Source: Platerodrilus igneus
Taxonomy: Eukaryota; Arthropoda; Insecta; Coleoptera; Lycidae
Reading direction: 5' to 3'
NCBI GenBank assembly: GCA_036346225.1
Contig: JARFIW010001369.1
Location: 2,046,001 to 2,110,000, forward strand
Length of the DNA: 64,000 nucleotides
The position numbers and the translations under genes are program-made. The notes under the pieces are model-generated. The model had not been told where the DNA came from, did not search any database, and saw only the letters and a list, made by a program, of their open reading frames with translations. The first letter of the stretch is position 1. Every line of letters begins with the position of its first letter. Below are positions 22,500 through 33,545 of this stretch, piece by piece.

Positions 22500-25380
22500 A
22501 GGTTCTAGAGAACCTGAAAATTTAAATAAATAGGTTAGCACTAGACATAGTAGTGCTCAGGGAAGTTCGGTGGCCAGAGGCGGGGGATTTTTGGAGTAGA
22601 GACTTAAGGGTGACTTAAGTGACTTAAGGCTGCATACAAGAGCAGAGAAAGGAAATTCTGGTGTGGGGATAGTTATGCAAAAAAGATGGGACAAATTATT
22701 TACAAAACATCGAAAGAGTGCTCATGGTTATATTGGAATCTAAACCGGTAAACACAGTAATAATGCAAGTATCCATGCTCACCTCTAGCTACAGTGACGA
22801 AGAGGTAAAAGCGATTTACAAAGTAAAAGCGATTTACAAAGATATTGAAGACACACACTAAGATACGTAAAAGGACTTGAAAATTGAATAATTATGGTAG
22901 ATTTTAATACAGTGGTAGGTGAGGGTAGAGAAGGAGCGGTAGTAAGTTTACTTGGTTTAAGCACGAGAAACGACAGGGGAAATAGGCTGTGGGAATTTTG
23001 CGACAAAAACAATTTAATCATTACAAACACATTATTTCAACATCATGCTAGAAGACGATATACGTGGAAGATGCCAGGAGATATAGTAAGATATCAAATA
23101 GATTACATTCCTGTTAGACAACGGTTTAGGAATCAAGTAAAAGACTGTAGAAGCTACCCAGAAGCAGATATAGATACTGACCACAACATCGTAATTATGA
23201 AGGCCGCACTTAAATTTAAAAATTTGAAAAAAGAAAATGAAAAAGACACTTTGAGAAACTATATGATAAAGATATTCAAGAAAGATTCGAAAAAAAGTCA
23301 AATGAATTGCTGAAAGATATCGGGAATTTTTCTGATACTAAGGAAGTAGAAACAAAATGGAATAACATTAAATCCAGCTTAGACATGGCGGCCAGAGATA
23401 TTCTGAGGTATACACAAAAGAAAATAAGAAATCATGAATAACAAAGGATATCTTGAATTTAATAGAAGAAAGTCGGAAATACAAAAATAAATCAGAGATA
23501 CAAAGTCATAAAATGGGAAATTATTTGCAAATGCAGGAAAGCTAAAGAACAATAGATTGATGAAAAGTTGAAAGAAGTACAAACCAAGATGGAAATAGGA
23601 AAAACAGATGAAGCATACAAACTAATTACAATCAATTTTAGGGATATAAAACCATCTAGCAAAAATATAAACGACGCGGGAGGAAACGTTATTATACAAA
23701 ATGTAGAGAAAGTCGGTAGATGGCAAGAATATATAGAGAATTTATGTGCAGGAGAAGAACTATCAGCATTAGAACAGGAATCAGACGTTGAAAATGATGA
23801 CTTGGGATATCCTATACTTAGAGATGAGTTTAAATTAGCGTTAAAGGGTCTGAAAAATGGTAAGATGCCGCGTGGTGCAAGCAGAAACTCTAAAAACGTC
23901 TCTTCCAACTTATAAAGCTATATGTATAAGACAGGCGAGATACCCAAAGATTTCTAACGTAACATCATAGTAACTATACCAAAAAACAAAGACGCGGATA
24001 GATATGAAAATTTTCGAACAATAAGTTTGACAGCACACGTGTCAAAAATATTAAGTAGAATTGTACAAAGGCGAATGGAAAAACGAGCTGAACAAATACT
24101 AGGAGAAGATCAATTTGGGTTTAGACGAAACAGGGGAACACGGGAGGATATTTTTAGCTGTGAGAGTGATAATGGAGGAAATAATAGAAAAAGGGAAAAG
24201 CATGTATATGGGGTTTGTAGATCTGGAAAAAGCATTCGACAATGTAAAATGGAAAAAAATGTTCGAAATACTCAAAAAGATTGGAATGAGTTATAGGGAA
24301 AGACGAATAATACAAAGCTTATACAAAGGGCAAGCAGTAGTAGAATTAGGGCAAGAACGTAGAGAAGTAAACACTAGGAAAGGGGCGAGTCAGGGATGTG
24401 CCCTATCCCCGTTAACTTTTAACTTGTACATTGTAGAGGCAATGAATACTGTCAAATGCAGGAAGACATTTGGAATTATTATACAGGGACAAAAAATGGA
24501 TATGCTTAGATTTGCAGATTATGTAACGGTATTAGCATCTGGCAAGGAGTTAGAAGTTACTCTTAATGAAATGGAAGCGGTTCTAAAAGAGAGATACGGT
24601 ATGAAAATTAGCAAAAATAAAATTAAAGTACTAGTATGCAAAAGAGGAGAAAATAAATCAAAAACAAGAATACAAATTGATAACAAACATTTACAAGAAG
24701 TTAAGGATTTCTGCTACGTAGAAATCCAAATAACGAAAAATGGGAAAAGATATAAAACAAAGATTAGCACAAGGTCGTGCTAGATTTAACAAGAAAAGGC
24801 AACTACTATGCTCAAAGACGTCAAACATAGAAACAAGGAAATGATTGCTTAAAAATATGTGTGCAGCACAGCATTGTACGGCTATGAAGCCTGGAGAGTA
24901 GAAGAAGCGAACAAGAAAAAGGTAGAAGCTTTCGAAATGTGGTGCTACAGGCGTATGATGAAAATATCATGGACAGACAAAGTTAAGGACAAAGGGGTAC
25001 TAAATATGGTAGGGGAAGAAAGAAATATGTGGAGAACGGGAAAAAAGAAAAAAAGAGAAGTTGAGGTAGACCTAGGTAAGACAATTGCACACAGATAGTG
25101 AAAGATGTAGGCTGTAGGAATTTCAGGGAAATGTATATGCTAGCTCAGAATAGAAATCAATGTAGGTACGCATCCAAACAGCCCCAAGGTGGATAAATTA
25201 ATGACGAAAAAAATAACTGTACCTAAACATGATGATTATTATTAGCAACTACAGATATTGGATGTGCAATATTCTTGAATAATGTTAACTGTGTGAAAGT
25301 AATTACTAAATAACTATTATTCGGCAAATATCTAAGCGTTGGGGATCTTGGCAGCCACAGACTGCTTAACCCCCTTCACA
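22500..25380 (+). pseudogene. RTE-clade LINE, family A copy 1 (endonuclease + RT), decayed
   Basis: The order is endonuclease, RT, then a 3' tail. Endonuclease: degenerate start near 22500-22620, then DFNTVVGEGREG (22900-22935) with the usual GDFN changed to VDFN, NDRGNRL, NTLFQHHARRRYTW and QIDYI. These are marks of the RTE/BovB-type endonuclease (often annotated as craniofacial development protein 2-like in insects). RT: ILGEDQFGFRRNRGTRE, FVDLEKAFD (about 24216), GASQGCALSPLTFNLY (about 24390), then FADY at 24511-24522 where FADD is expected, so a catalytic Asp is lost. The C-terminal ALYGYEAW...MWCYRRMMKISWTDKV is at about 24865-24990. Several stops and frameshifts (about 23310, 23500, 24783). 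The tail 25200-25380 contains ATGATGATTATT and ends in the phrase that serves as SINE target. Confidence 0.9.
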
Positions 25381-25383
25381 TAC

Positions 25384-25680
25384 CTTGCATGTGATTTTCC
25401 AATGCTCTACCCGAAGGTACTACATTGGCCAGGAAGCGAGTTTTTACTTAAAAAATTTTGAATTTTGCCGAACCCTTGCTGTTCCAAGCAAGATGGGGAT
25501 CTTTAACGTGCGTGACAACACTTACACACGAGACCTCCATTTCACCACCCACTCGAGCGAGGGCGTATTTTTGTGAAAAATGCTTGCCTAACATTTTTCA
25601 GGCGGACCGTGTCGGGTTTCAAACCCGGGACCTTGGGCGTAGTAGTCACACACATACCAACTACTCCACGGAGCCGCCTC
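25384..25680 (-). mobile_element. SINE, head type A, array I copy 1
   Basis: First of four minus-strand SINEs in tandem. Its 3' end (left) abuts RC-GGTATGTGAAGGGGG (25369-25383), the same target phrase as at 36.8, 52.1 and 60.0 kb. Box B reads GGTTTGAAACCC here. Confidence 0.93.
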
Positions 25681-25993
25681 CCACTCCACATACTTTATAT
25701 GTGATTTTTCAATGCTCCACCAGAAGTTACTACATTGGTCAGGAAGCGAGTTCTTTTTACCTGGAAAATTTGGAATTTTGCCGAACCCTTGCTGTTCCAG
25801 GCAAGGTAGAAGATCTTTAACATGCGTGACAACACCCACACACGGGACCTCCATTTTACCACTCATCCGAACGGGGGCGTATTTTTGTGAAAAATGCTTG
25901 CTTAACATTTTTCAGGCGGACCGTGTTGGGATTCAAACCCAGGACCTTGGGCGTAGTAGTCACACGCATACCTACTATTCCACGAAGCTGCCT
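25681..25993 (-). mobile_element. SINE, head type A, array I copy 2
   Basis: Second minus-strand SINE, separated from its neighbours only by diverged target copies (CTCCCACTCCACATAC). Box B GGGTTTGAATCCC. Part of it (from about 25738) is duplicated at 32622-32880, sharing the extra bases in GTAGAAGATCTTTAACATG. Confidence 0.93.
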
Positions 25994-26046
25994 CCCCTCC
26001 ACATATCTTACATGTGATTTTCAAATGCTCCACCCTAAGGTACTAC
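25994..26046 (-). mobile_element. SINE, array I copy 3, 3' part (left half of a split copy)
   Basis: Only the tail and most of the hairpin (to GGTACTAC) are here. The rest resumes at 33546 with CTACATTGGCCAGG after a 7.5-kb insertion. CTAC is present on both sides as a 4-bp target duplication. Confidence 0.85.
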
Positions 26047-26661
26047 TGTTGCATTCCAAAATTTGAACATGTACACTTTTAAATTTGTGAGTAAATTCCC
26101 GCCATTATTTTTAAAATAGACTTGTGCATTTCCGTCATTTCGGACAGTTGCGTTTGCGCAAAAGGAATGCGCAGACGCGGAGTGATAGCTCAAGTGCGCG
26201 GTGTGTGACACGATGGGATTAGCGAACGAGACGTCAAACGGTGACGTTCACCCGTGTCGTTCTTTTGTCTTTTCTCTTTGAGAATGTAGGGTTTTTCCTT
26301 ATCGTTCCTTACCTGGTTTTTTCCTTCGTCTTACCTACGAACAAAAAAGAGGGAAGACGCTAAATCGGGTTTTAACGAGGGTATAACGTAACCCACCCCA
26401 AACAAACGAGATACCCGGAAATCAGCATGGCCCCTGCGCAAGGATGACCGCAAAATCGTGAAGCGTTTCACATTTTTAAGTGAGTACTTTTTATCTTTTT
26501 TTAAAGTGCAACTTGCATCATTGTAAACATATTTGGCATGTGATACAATTTGACACGTAGTTATGGCGTAATATCTTTGTTGTGCAATAATGTGAACGTA
26601 GATAATATCAGTGTTGCCAACTGCAGAAGTGGCTCTGAACACGGTCGCCGGGGTTGTAACA
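26047..26661. mobile_element. LTR 1 (615 bp) of a U6-bearing LTR element
   Basis: Starts TGTTGCATTCC and ends GTTGTAACA, i.e. TG...CA with 7-bp inverted ends (TGTTACA/TGTAACA in the other copies). It recurs at 30675-31286 and 32930-33545 at roughly 95% identity by eye. It contains the inverted repeat ACGTCA-AACGG-TGACGT (26231-26247), the U6-like segment at 26421-26477, and no open frame of note. It follows CTAC. Confidence 0.88.
26421..26477 (+). ncRNA. U6 snRNA 3' segment (pseudogene) inside LTR 1
   Basis: The stretch has AGCATGGCCCCTGCGCAAGG, then GATGACCGCAAAATCGTGAAGCG and a CACATTTTT end. These are the internal stem-loop, 3' end and oligo-T of U6 spliceosomal RNA, with the catalytic AGC kept and one base missing in GACACGC. 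The U6 5' stem, the ACAGAGA box and the U4-pairing region are absent or unrecognisable (AACGAGATACCC at 26405 may be a relic). It therefore cannot be a working U6. Recognition is from the well-conserved U6 sequence. Confidence 0.9.
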
Positions 26662-29600
26662 GTGACACCCTAAACTTGTGTTAAAAATATGTCTTCACCG
26701 CTGATTTATCTCATAAGGGATAGTTTTGAATATCTTTGTAGAGATTGGGGTTTTTTCACTCAAATATAATAAATAATAATTTTTTAAATTTTTAATGACT
26801 TTTGAATAAAACAAATATAATCTGGCAACATTGCATTTCGTAATTTTTATTTTACGTTGGCGTGACATTGAATGCAGTTGAAATGTCAATCTGAAGCATT
26901 TAGTCGGCCATGTTTGAACAGTGATTGTTTGCTTCATATATGTTATTTTAAATTTACTTAATTGGCATTTTCCCTTATGAAAATAGTATTTATATTTTAA
27001 AACCTCTCAATTAATTACTTAACCTGATTTAGGATGAAAGTAAAGTATATACCTTTCACGTGTTTAGCAAATTACCTTAACCTAACTTTAAACATGTGTT
27101 TGGATTAAATAATTCCTTCTGTAAGTATTCTAGCCATAGATGAAAAGCTATATGATTAAAAAATTTCCTTAAAATGACATATTTAGTTAAATAATTATTC
27201 TAAACCTCAAATTCCTTTAGTTTATTGATACCTGTTTTTTTGGGTTAACTTATTAAAACCGTTATTTAGATAACTCATATATTATCTTAAATTGCCATGA
27301 CTTTAAGTGTTCCCGTACAATCTAAATAATTAACTATAGGTTACAAATTCTTTCTCAATAAAAATTTGCTTTTAAAACAGCTAACGTAACTAACTGAATT
27401 CTTATCTTGGCATATCTATACCTTTTAAAACACTATAGTAAACTTGATTTCGTTATATCTGCTTTCTTAAACACCACAATAGCGAGGTTGTTAATAATGT
27501 TTTGTATTAAAGTTAAATTACGATCCCCTTTAGCTACGATGGTTGTTGATAAATCCTTCGATATAAAAGTAATACTATAATAATTTGGTATACTGTTTTT
27601 TTCTGTAGATATATCGTTAAAATATTGTCTTGTGTAGTGAGCACGATTTCGTTTTGATAGAATATTTTTTAGATATATCAGTATTGCAACGCAGCATTTT
27701 AAGATCTATTTGTTCTAGGCGAAACTTGTCGTCGTGGTTGGTCGCTCAGCAATATGTTAGTCTAGACGAGACTCACAAAGAGTTGGTCGCTCAGCATTAC
27801 ATAAGTCTAGACGAGACTCGTGGTAAGTTTGTCGCTCTAGTATAATTTTTGAATCATTTTTTGAGAATGATGTTGGAGTTTTTGTTCATTAGTCTAGGTG
27901 AAGCTGAAAGGAGGGCTTGTCACCCTAGCAATTATATGCGTTGTAAGATATATTTTTTCTTGTTTTTCAACAATTTTGTATGAATAAATCAAGTCCTAAT
28001 TACCGCTATCTCTTCATATATCGATTCAGACCACACTAGGTGGGATGAAAATATCTCTAAAATCGCTCAAGCTTTGCGTACATCCAAAATTTTGCACGTT
28101 TCATTTCTTTAACGATTTACCTAATGTTTTGTCTTTCTTATGAATTAGTTAACTTTATTCAGCCATTTCTTTTCTTATACAGCACCTACCTTCTACGCTT
28201 TTGGATTATTTACCTTAAACTAGCTATCTTTTTGCTACCTGTTAACTTACCCTTGCATTTATTGCTATCCACATATCTCTTTGTTATCTAGATTCTCTAA
28301 TTTAACTCTGTCGCTTCATTTAATCAATCTTGGCACCTTTTCTACAACAGATTATTTTGTTTTCAGCATTTATCTTACATTGTTCAATTTCGTGGTGATT
28401 GTCGTAACTTTGGTTGCAATAACTTGTTGAATGTTTATGATTGGTTTTAGCTGATGTTGAGTAGATGTGTTTTTTTTAACTCCCATAGGAGCCGCGGCCT
28501 ATGCCATTGTAAGAAATAGTCCATATTTGCAGTTTCAAAAAACTGGGAGTTTCTATTCCATGCGTTTTTCTTCTGAATTATTACAGTCGCCCACTTTATC
28601 CTTTATCATTACTTGTTTTCTTCTTCTATCAAGTTACCAGAACATATAAACATTTTTTTTGTTGTTTTTTATTGAACTTCGTGGTAAGGTGCTATCGCTT
28701 TTTATTGATATCTTATCACATTCTTGGTTGTTTTTAGCATACTGAGACAGTATGGTTGTATTTAACAGCTTATAGTTAGGCATTCCTGTGTGTTTGTGGC
28801 GTTACCGTTTCTAAAAATTACCTTGAAACAGTTGGTTTTTTGTGTGAAGGTATCTGTAGTGATACTTTTAAGTTGTTGTTTCAACTTTTGTCTGATTTTC
28901 TTATCGTAGTGGATGCACTCGTTAGGAAAATGATTGTACTAGTTCTCATCAGGAGTCTCGTAATTTTTTTAACTTATGATGTATCTTAACTTGTCTGATT
29001 AACATAGCAGGTGGTCCTTCAGATCGACCTAAATTTAATAGGGACAACTCTCTACCTTCTCTCGGACGCTTGTCCAAAAACTCTACTTTTCCTTATCTTG
29101 CTGTCTCCGTTTCCGCCTTATTTTTCATTCGGTAGACCTGTTCTTGTTCCGGAACACCCGTCTACCACATAAGAGTGATTTTTGCCTCACTCCGGGCTAC
29201 TGACCACATTGGCTGGTTGAGTAGTGCCTTTCTGTCCACCTTTTCTGTCTCTTTTGCTCAGTGCGAGCCCTTCCTGTATTCTCTTCTACCTGAAAGTGTC
29301 ACTTATGCATTCCAAAATGCCTACCTCACTCTTTTTACCTTTCCTATATCTCTATTTATTGCCTTTTCATTTTCGTTATTCACCGTGAGGTTGCGCGGGG
29401 GGTTTTCACAGACAGTAGTATAATTTAAATAAGGCCCGCTGCACTTGCGGCTACGTCCCCAATGCTCCACCCAAAGGTACTACATTGGGGCGTTTTCACA
29501 GACACCCGGACCACGTCTCTGAGAATCTATCGTGAGGTCATACGGTGTCGCTGTCATCGCACATGGCCGCTAACAGTGCATGTACGTATGAGTGTGTGAA

Positions 29601-30674
29601 TGTGTGAGTGTATGTAGAAACGTGTGGATATCTTATCGATATCATTCAACGTCGGGTGCAGGAATGCACCCACATGCCTTTTTTCGGTCCCTCGTTCCGT
29701 TTTTTATAAACGGGCCTCTCTCACAGGTCGCTCTCTTCTAGGGGGTATGAGTATCTTACCTATATAACGGCTTCAAGGAACCACTCTACCTTGTATTTTT
29801 GTGATGGATGTCATAACGGCTTGGTGAGCTGGGGAATTCTACGCTATACCTTTAATGTATGTAGTCATAGCGTGCCTTAGCGTGCTGGGACGTTTCGGAT
29901 CCACCTATTATTATTTAGTTTTATCTTAATATCTTTATCTTACCTATTATCTTTGATAATAACTTGAGATTTTGCCTTATCTTTTTTGTTTCCTAACGTT
30001 TGGTATTTACGATCAGACGTAGGAATTATTTTTTGAATATTGAGTGAAGAAGCTAAACTGATGGTAGCAATATAATTTGTTAGGTTAGTAATGTAAGAAA
30101 TTAGTAAGATGGTACTGTTGGTAAATTTGTTAATTCACAACCATGTCATGAAAAAGGTTTGATGCGTTTTGTTTATTAAGCCAGAGTACCAGTGCATAAA
30201 AATTTGCTAAAGTGCATAGTAACTTGCTCTCTTGGACATTTTGAAATTGGGGCATTTTCTTGCCAAGAAAAAAACAACTTAGATGCAATGCTTATGTGCG
30301 TGTGCACTCAAAAAACTGTAATGTTAGCTTTAGTTATAGTATATATGTTAAGCGACTTGTCGCATTTGTTGTAGTTTTAGTAGTGTTTCGTGCTCTCCGA
30401 CAAATTTGTGCTGTCGATTATAAATTCGCCGCATCAAAGACTCGTGTGCATTTATAAATGTAGTTCATAAACAATGGGGCTACACATTCCGTTTCCTGGT
30501 TATTCGTAAGTCGTGTTATCGGTTGAAAAAACCAGGTGGCGCCTAAAATAAACATTTTCTAGAATTTAAGTTAGGGTATATGTAGGTCAGTTAGGATTTA
30601 GATTTTAAGCTTTTACCGTGCTAACAGTCATTTTCTTTTTTTAATTTTTTTTTCTTTTATGGCTTTGTCGCAAT
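26662..30674. mobile_element. Internal region of the U6-bearing LTR element, non-coding
   Basis: 4.0 kb between LTR 1 and LTR 2. Begins GTGACACCCTAAAC; no standard TGG primer-binding site. No gag or pol motif in any frame. The first 1.34 kb (to about 28004) recurs after LTR 2. A 45-bp repeat containing TTGGTCGCTCAGCA and AGTCTAGACGAGACT occurs about 2.5 times at 27735-27840. Such length without coding suggests a LARD-like non-autonomous element. A mini-retroposon sits at 29415-29491. 28.0-30.6 kb has nothing else recognised; a frame at 29175-29423 has no domain. Confidence 0.65.
29415..29491 (-). mobile_element. Mini-retroposon, 77 bp, with perfect 13-bp target duplication
   Basis: GTTTTCACAGACA occurs on both sides (29402-29414 and 29492-29504). 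Minus strand order: hairpin CCAATGTAGTACC-TTTG-GGTGGAGCATTGG, GGACGT, second hairpin GCCGCAAGTGCAGCGG, then a TTATTTAAATTATA tail. There is no RNA polymerase III promoter and no coding capacity. Its first 30 nt equal the SINE 3' hairpin. Confidence 0.85.
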
Positions 30675-31286
30675 TGTTACATTTTAAATTTGCACATGTA
30701 CACTTTTAATTTATGAGTAAATTCCCGCCATTATTTTTAAAATAGACTTGTGCATTTCCGTCATTTCGGACAGTTGCGTTTGCGCAAAAGGAATGCGCAG
30801 ATGCGGAGTGATGGCGCAAGTGCGCGGTGTGTGACACGATAGGAGTAGCCAACGAGACGTCAAACGGTGACGTTCACCTGTGTCGTTCTTTTGTCTTTTC
30901 TCTTTGAGAATGTAGGGTTTTTCCTTATCGTTCCTTACCTGGTTTTTTCTTCGTCCTACCTACGAACAAAGAAAAGGGAAGACGCTAAATCGGGTTTTAA
31001 CGAGGGTATGACGTAACCCACCCCAAACAAACGAGATACCCCTAAATCAGCATGGCCCCTGCGCAAGGATGACCGCAAAATCGTGAAGCGTTCTACATTT
31101 TTAAGTGAGTACTTTTTATCTTTCTTTAAGGTGCAACTTGTATCATTGTAAACATATTTGGCATGTGATACAATTTGACACGTAGTTATGGCGTAATATC
31201 TTTAATGTGCAATAATGTGAACGTAGATAATATCAGTGTTGCCAACTGCAGAAGTGGCTCTGAACACGGTCGCCGGGGTTGTAACA
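30675..31286. mobile_element. LTR 2 (612 bp) of the U6-bearing LTR element
   Basis: TGTTACATTTTAAA...GGGTTGTAACA; matches LTR 1 throughout. The CRE-like inverted repeat is near 30857 and the U6 segment at 31046-31102. It is followed by the same GTGACACCC internal start as LTR 1. Confidence 0.88.
31046..31102 (+). ncRNA. U6 snRNA 3' segment (pseudogene) inside LTR 2
   Basis: Same truncated U6 piece as in LTR 1 (AGCATGGCCCCTGCGCAAGG kept; TTCTACATTTTT end). Confidence 0.9.
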
Positions 31287-32621
31287 GTGACACCCTAAAC
31301 TTGTGTTAAAAATGTGTCTTCACCGCTGATTTATCTCATAAGGGTTAGTTTTGAATATCTTTGTAGAGATTGGGGTTTTTTCACTCAAATATAATAAATA
31401 ATAATTTTTTAAATTTTTAATGGCTTTTGAATAAAACAAATATAATCTGGCAGCATTGCATTTGGTAATTTTTATTTTACGTTGGCGTGACACTGAATGC
31501 AGTTGAAATGTCAATCTAAAGCATTTAATCGGCCATGTTTGAACAGTGATTGTTTGCTTCATATATGTTATTTTAAATTTACTTAATTGGCATTTTCCCT
31601 AGTAAAAACAGTATTTATATTTTAAAACCTCTCTTAACCTAATTTAGGATGAAAGTAAAGTATATACCTTTCACGTGTTTAGCAAATTACCTTAACCTAA
31701 CTTTAAACGTGTGTTTGGATTAAATAATTCCTTCTCTAAATATTCTAGCCATAGATGAAAAGCTATATGATTAAAAAAGTTTCCTTAAAATGACATTAAA
31801 TTTAGTTAAATAATTATTCTAAACCTCAAATTCCTTTAGTTTATTGATACCTGTTTTTTTGGGTTAACTTATTAAAACCGTTATTTAGATAACTCATATA
31901 TTATCTTAAATTGACATGACTTTAAGTGTTACCGTACAATTTAAATAATTAACTATAGGTTACGAATTCTTTCCAAAAAAAAAATTGCTTTTAATACAGC
32001 TAACGTAACTAACTGAATTCTTATCTTGGCATATCCTATACCTTCTAAAACACTATAGTAAACTTGATTTCGTTATATCTGCTTTCTTAAATACTACAGT
32101 AGTGAGGTTGTTAATAATGTTTTGCAATAAAGATAATTTACGATCCCTTTTAGCTACGATGGTTGTTGATAAATCTCTCGATATAAAAGTAATACTATAA
32201 TAATTTGGTATACTGTTTTTTTCTGTAGATATATCGTTAAAATATTGTCTTGTGTAGTGAGCATGATTTCGTTTTGATAGCATATTTTTTAGATATATCA
32301 GTATTGCAACGCAGCATTTTAAGATCTATTTGATCTAGGCGAGACTTGTCGTCGTGGTTGGTCGCTCAGCAGTATGTTAGTCTAGACGAGACTCGCGAAG
32401 AGTTGGTCGCTCAGCATTATATAAGTCTAGACGAGACTAGTGGTAAGTTTGTCGCTCTAGTAATTTTTGAAACATTTTTTGAGGATGCTGTTGGAGTTTT
32501 TGTTCATTAGTCTAGGTGAAGCTCAAAGGAGGGCTTGTCACCCTAGCAATTATATGCGTTGTACGATATATTTTTTCTTGTTCTTCGACAATTTTGTTAT
32601 GAATAAATCAAGTCTTAATTA
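31287..32621. mobile_element. Second, truncated copy of the U6-LTR element internal region
   Basis: Repeats 26662 to about 28000, including the 45-bp repeat block (about 32350-32460), with small indels. It breaks off at AATTA/CCAGGAAGC, where it joins directly into SINE sequence. Two shared bases (CC) at the joint suggest a rearrangement by microhomology. Confidence 0.85.
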
Positions 32622-32929
32622 CCAGGAAGCAAGTTTTTTTTACCTGAAAAATTTGGAATTTTGCCGAACTCTTGCTGTTTCAGGCAAGGTAGAAGATCTT
32701 TAACATGCGTGACAACACTCACACACGGGACCTCCATTTTACCACTCATCCGAACGCGGGCGTATTTTTGTGAAAAATGCTTGCTTAACATTTTTCAGGC
32801 GGACCGTGTTGGGATTCAAACCCGAGACCTTGGACGTAGTAGTCACACGCATACCTACTATTCCACGAAGCTGCCTCCCCTCCACATACCTTACATGTGA
32901 TTTTCCAATGCTCCACCCTAAGGTACTAC
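32622..32929 (-). mobile_element. Duplicated piece of SINE array I (parts of copies 2 and 3)
   Basis: 32622-32880 matches 25738-25993 and 32881-32929 matches 25994-26046, with shared private variants (TTCCACGAAGCTGCCTCC, CACCCTAAGGTACTAC). It is therefore a duplicate of the locus rather than new SINE insertions. Confidence 0.85.
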
Positions 32930-33545
32930 TGTTACATTCCAAAATTTGGACATGTACACTTTTAAATTTGTGAGTGAATTCCCGCCATTATTTTTAAAAT
33001 AGACTTGTACATTTCCGTCATTTCGGACAGTTGCGTTTGCGCAAAACAAATGCGCAGACGCGGAGTAATAGCGCAAGTGCGCGGTGTGTGACACGATAGG
33101 AGTAGGCAACGAGACGTCAAACGGTGACGTTCACCAGTGTCGTTCTTTTGTCTTTTCTCTTTGAGAATGTAGGGTTTTTTCTTGTCGTTCCTTACCTGGT
33201 TTTTTCCTTCGTCCTACCTACGAACAAGAAAGAGGGAAGACACTAAATTGGGTTTTAACGAGGATATGACGTAACCCACCCCAAACAAACAAGATACCCC
33301 GGAAATCAGCAAGGCCCCTGCGCAAGGATGACCGCAAAATCGTGAAGCGTTCCACATTTTTAAGTGAGTACTTTTTATCTTTTTTTAAGGTGCGACTTAT
33401 ATCATTGTAAACATATTTGACATGTGATACAATTTGACACGTAGTTATGGCGTAATATCTTTGTTGTGCAATAATGTGAACGTGGATAATATCAGTGTTG
33501 CCAACTGCAGAAGTGGTTCTGAACACGGTCGCCGGAGTTGTAACA
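32930..33545. mobile_element. LTR 3 (616 bp) of the U6-bearing LTR element
   Basis: TGTTACATTCC...GAGTTGTAACA, then CTACATTGGCC, the resumed SINE. CTAC precedes and follows it, so this junction is the right edge of the insertion into the SINE hairpin. Confidence 0.9.
33305..33361 (+). ncRNA. U6 snRNA 3' segment (pseudogene) inside LTR 3
   Basis: Third copy; AGCAAGGCCCCTGCGC has one change against the others, and the TTCCACATTTTT end is the most U6-like. Confidence 0.9.

Noticed and set aside
26421..26477. A functional U6 snRNA gene
   Set aside because: The 5' half, including the ACAGAGA box, is missing in all three copies and each sits at the same position of an LTR.
26695..26937. An 80-codon frame, conserved at 31320-31562
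   Set aside because: Conservation is explained by the recent duplication of the LTR-element interior; substitutions fall equally in all codon positions by eye and no domain is seen.
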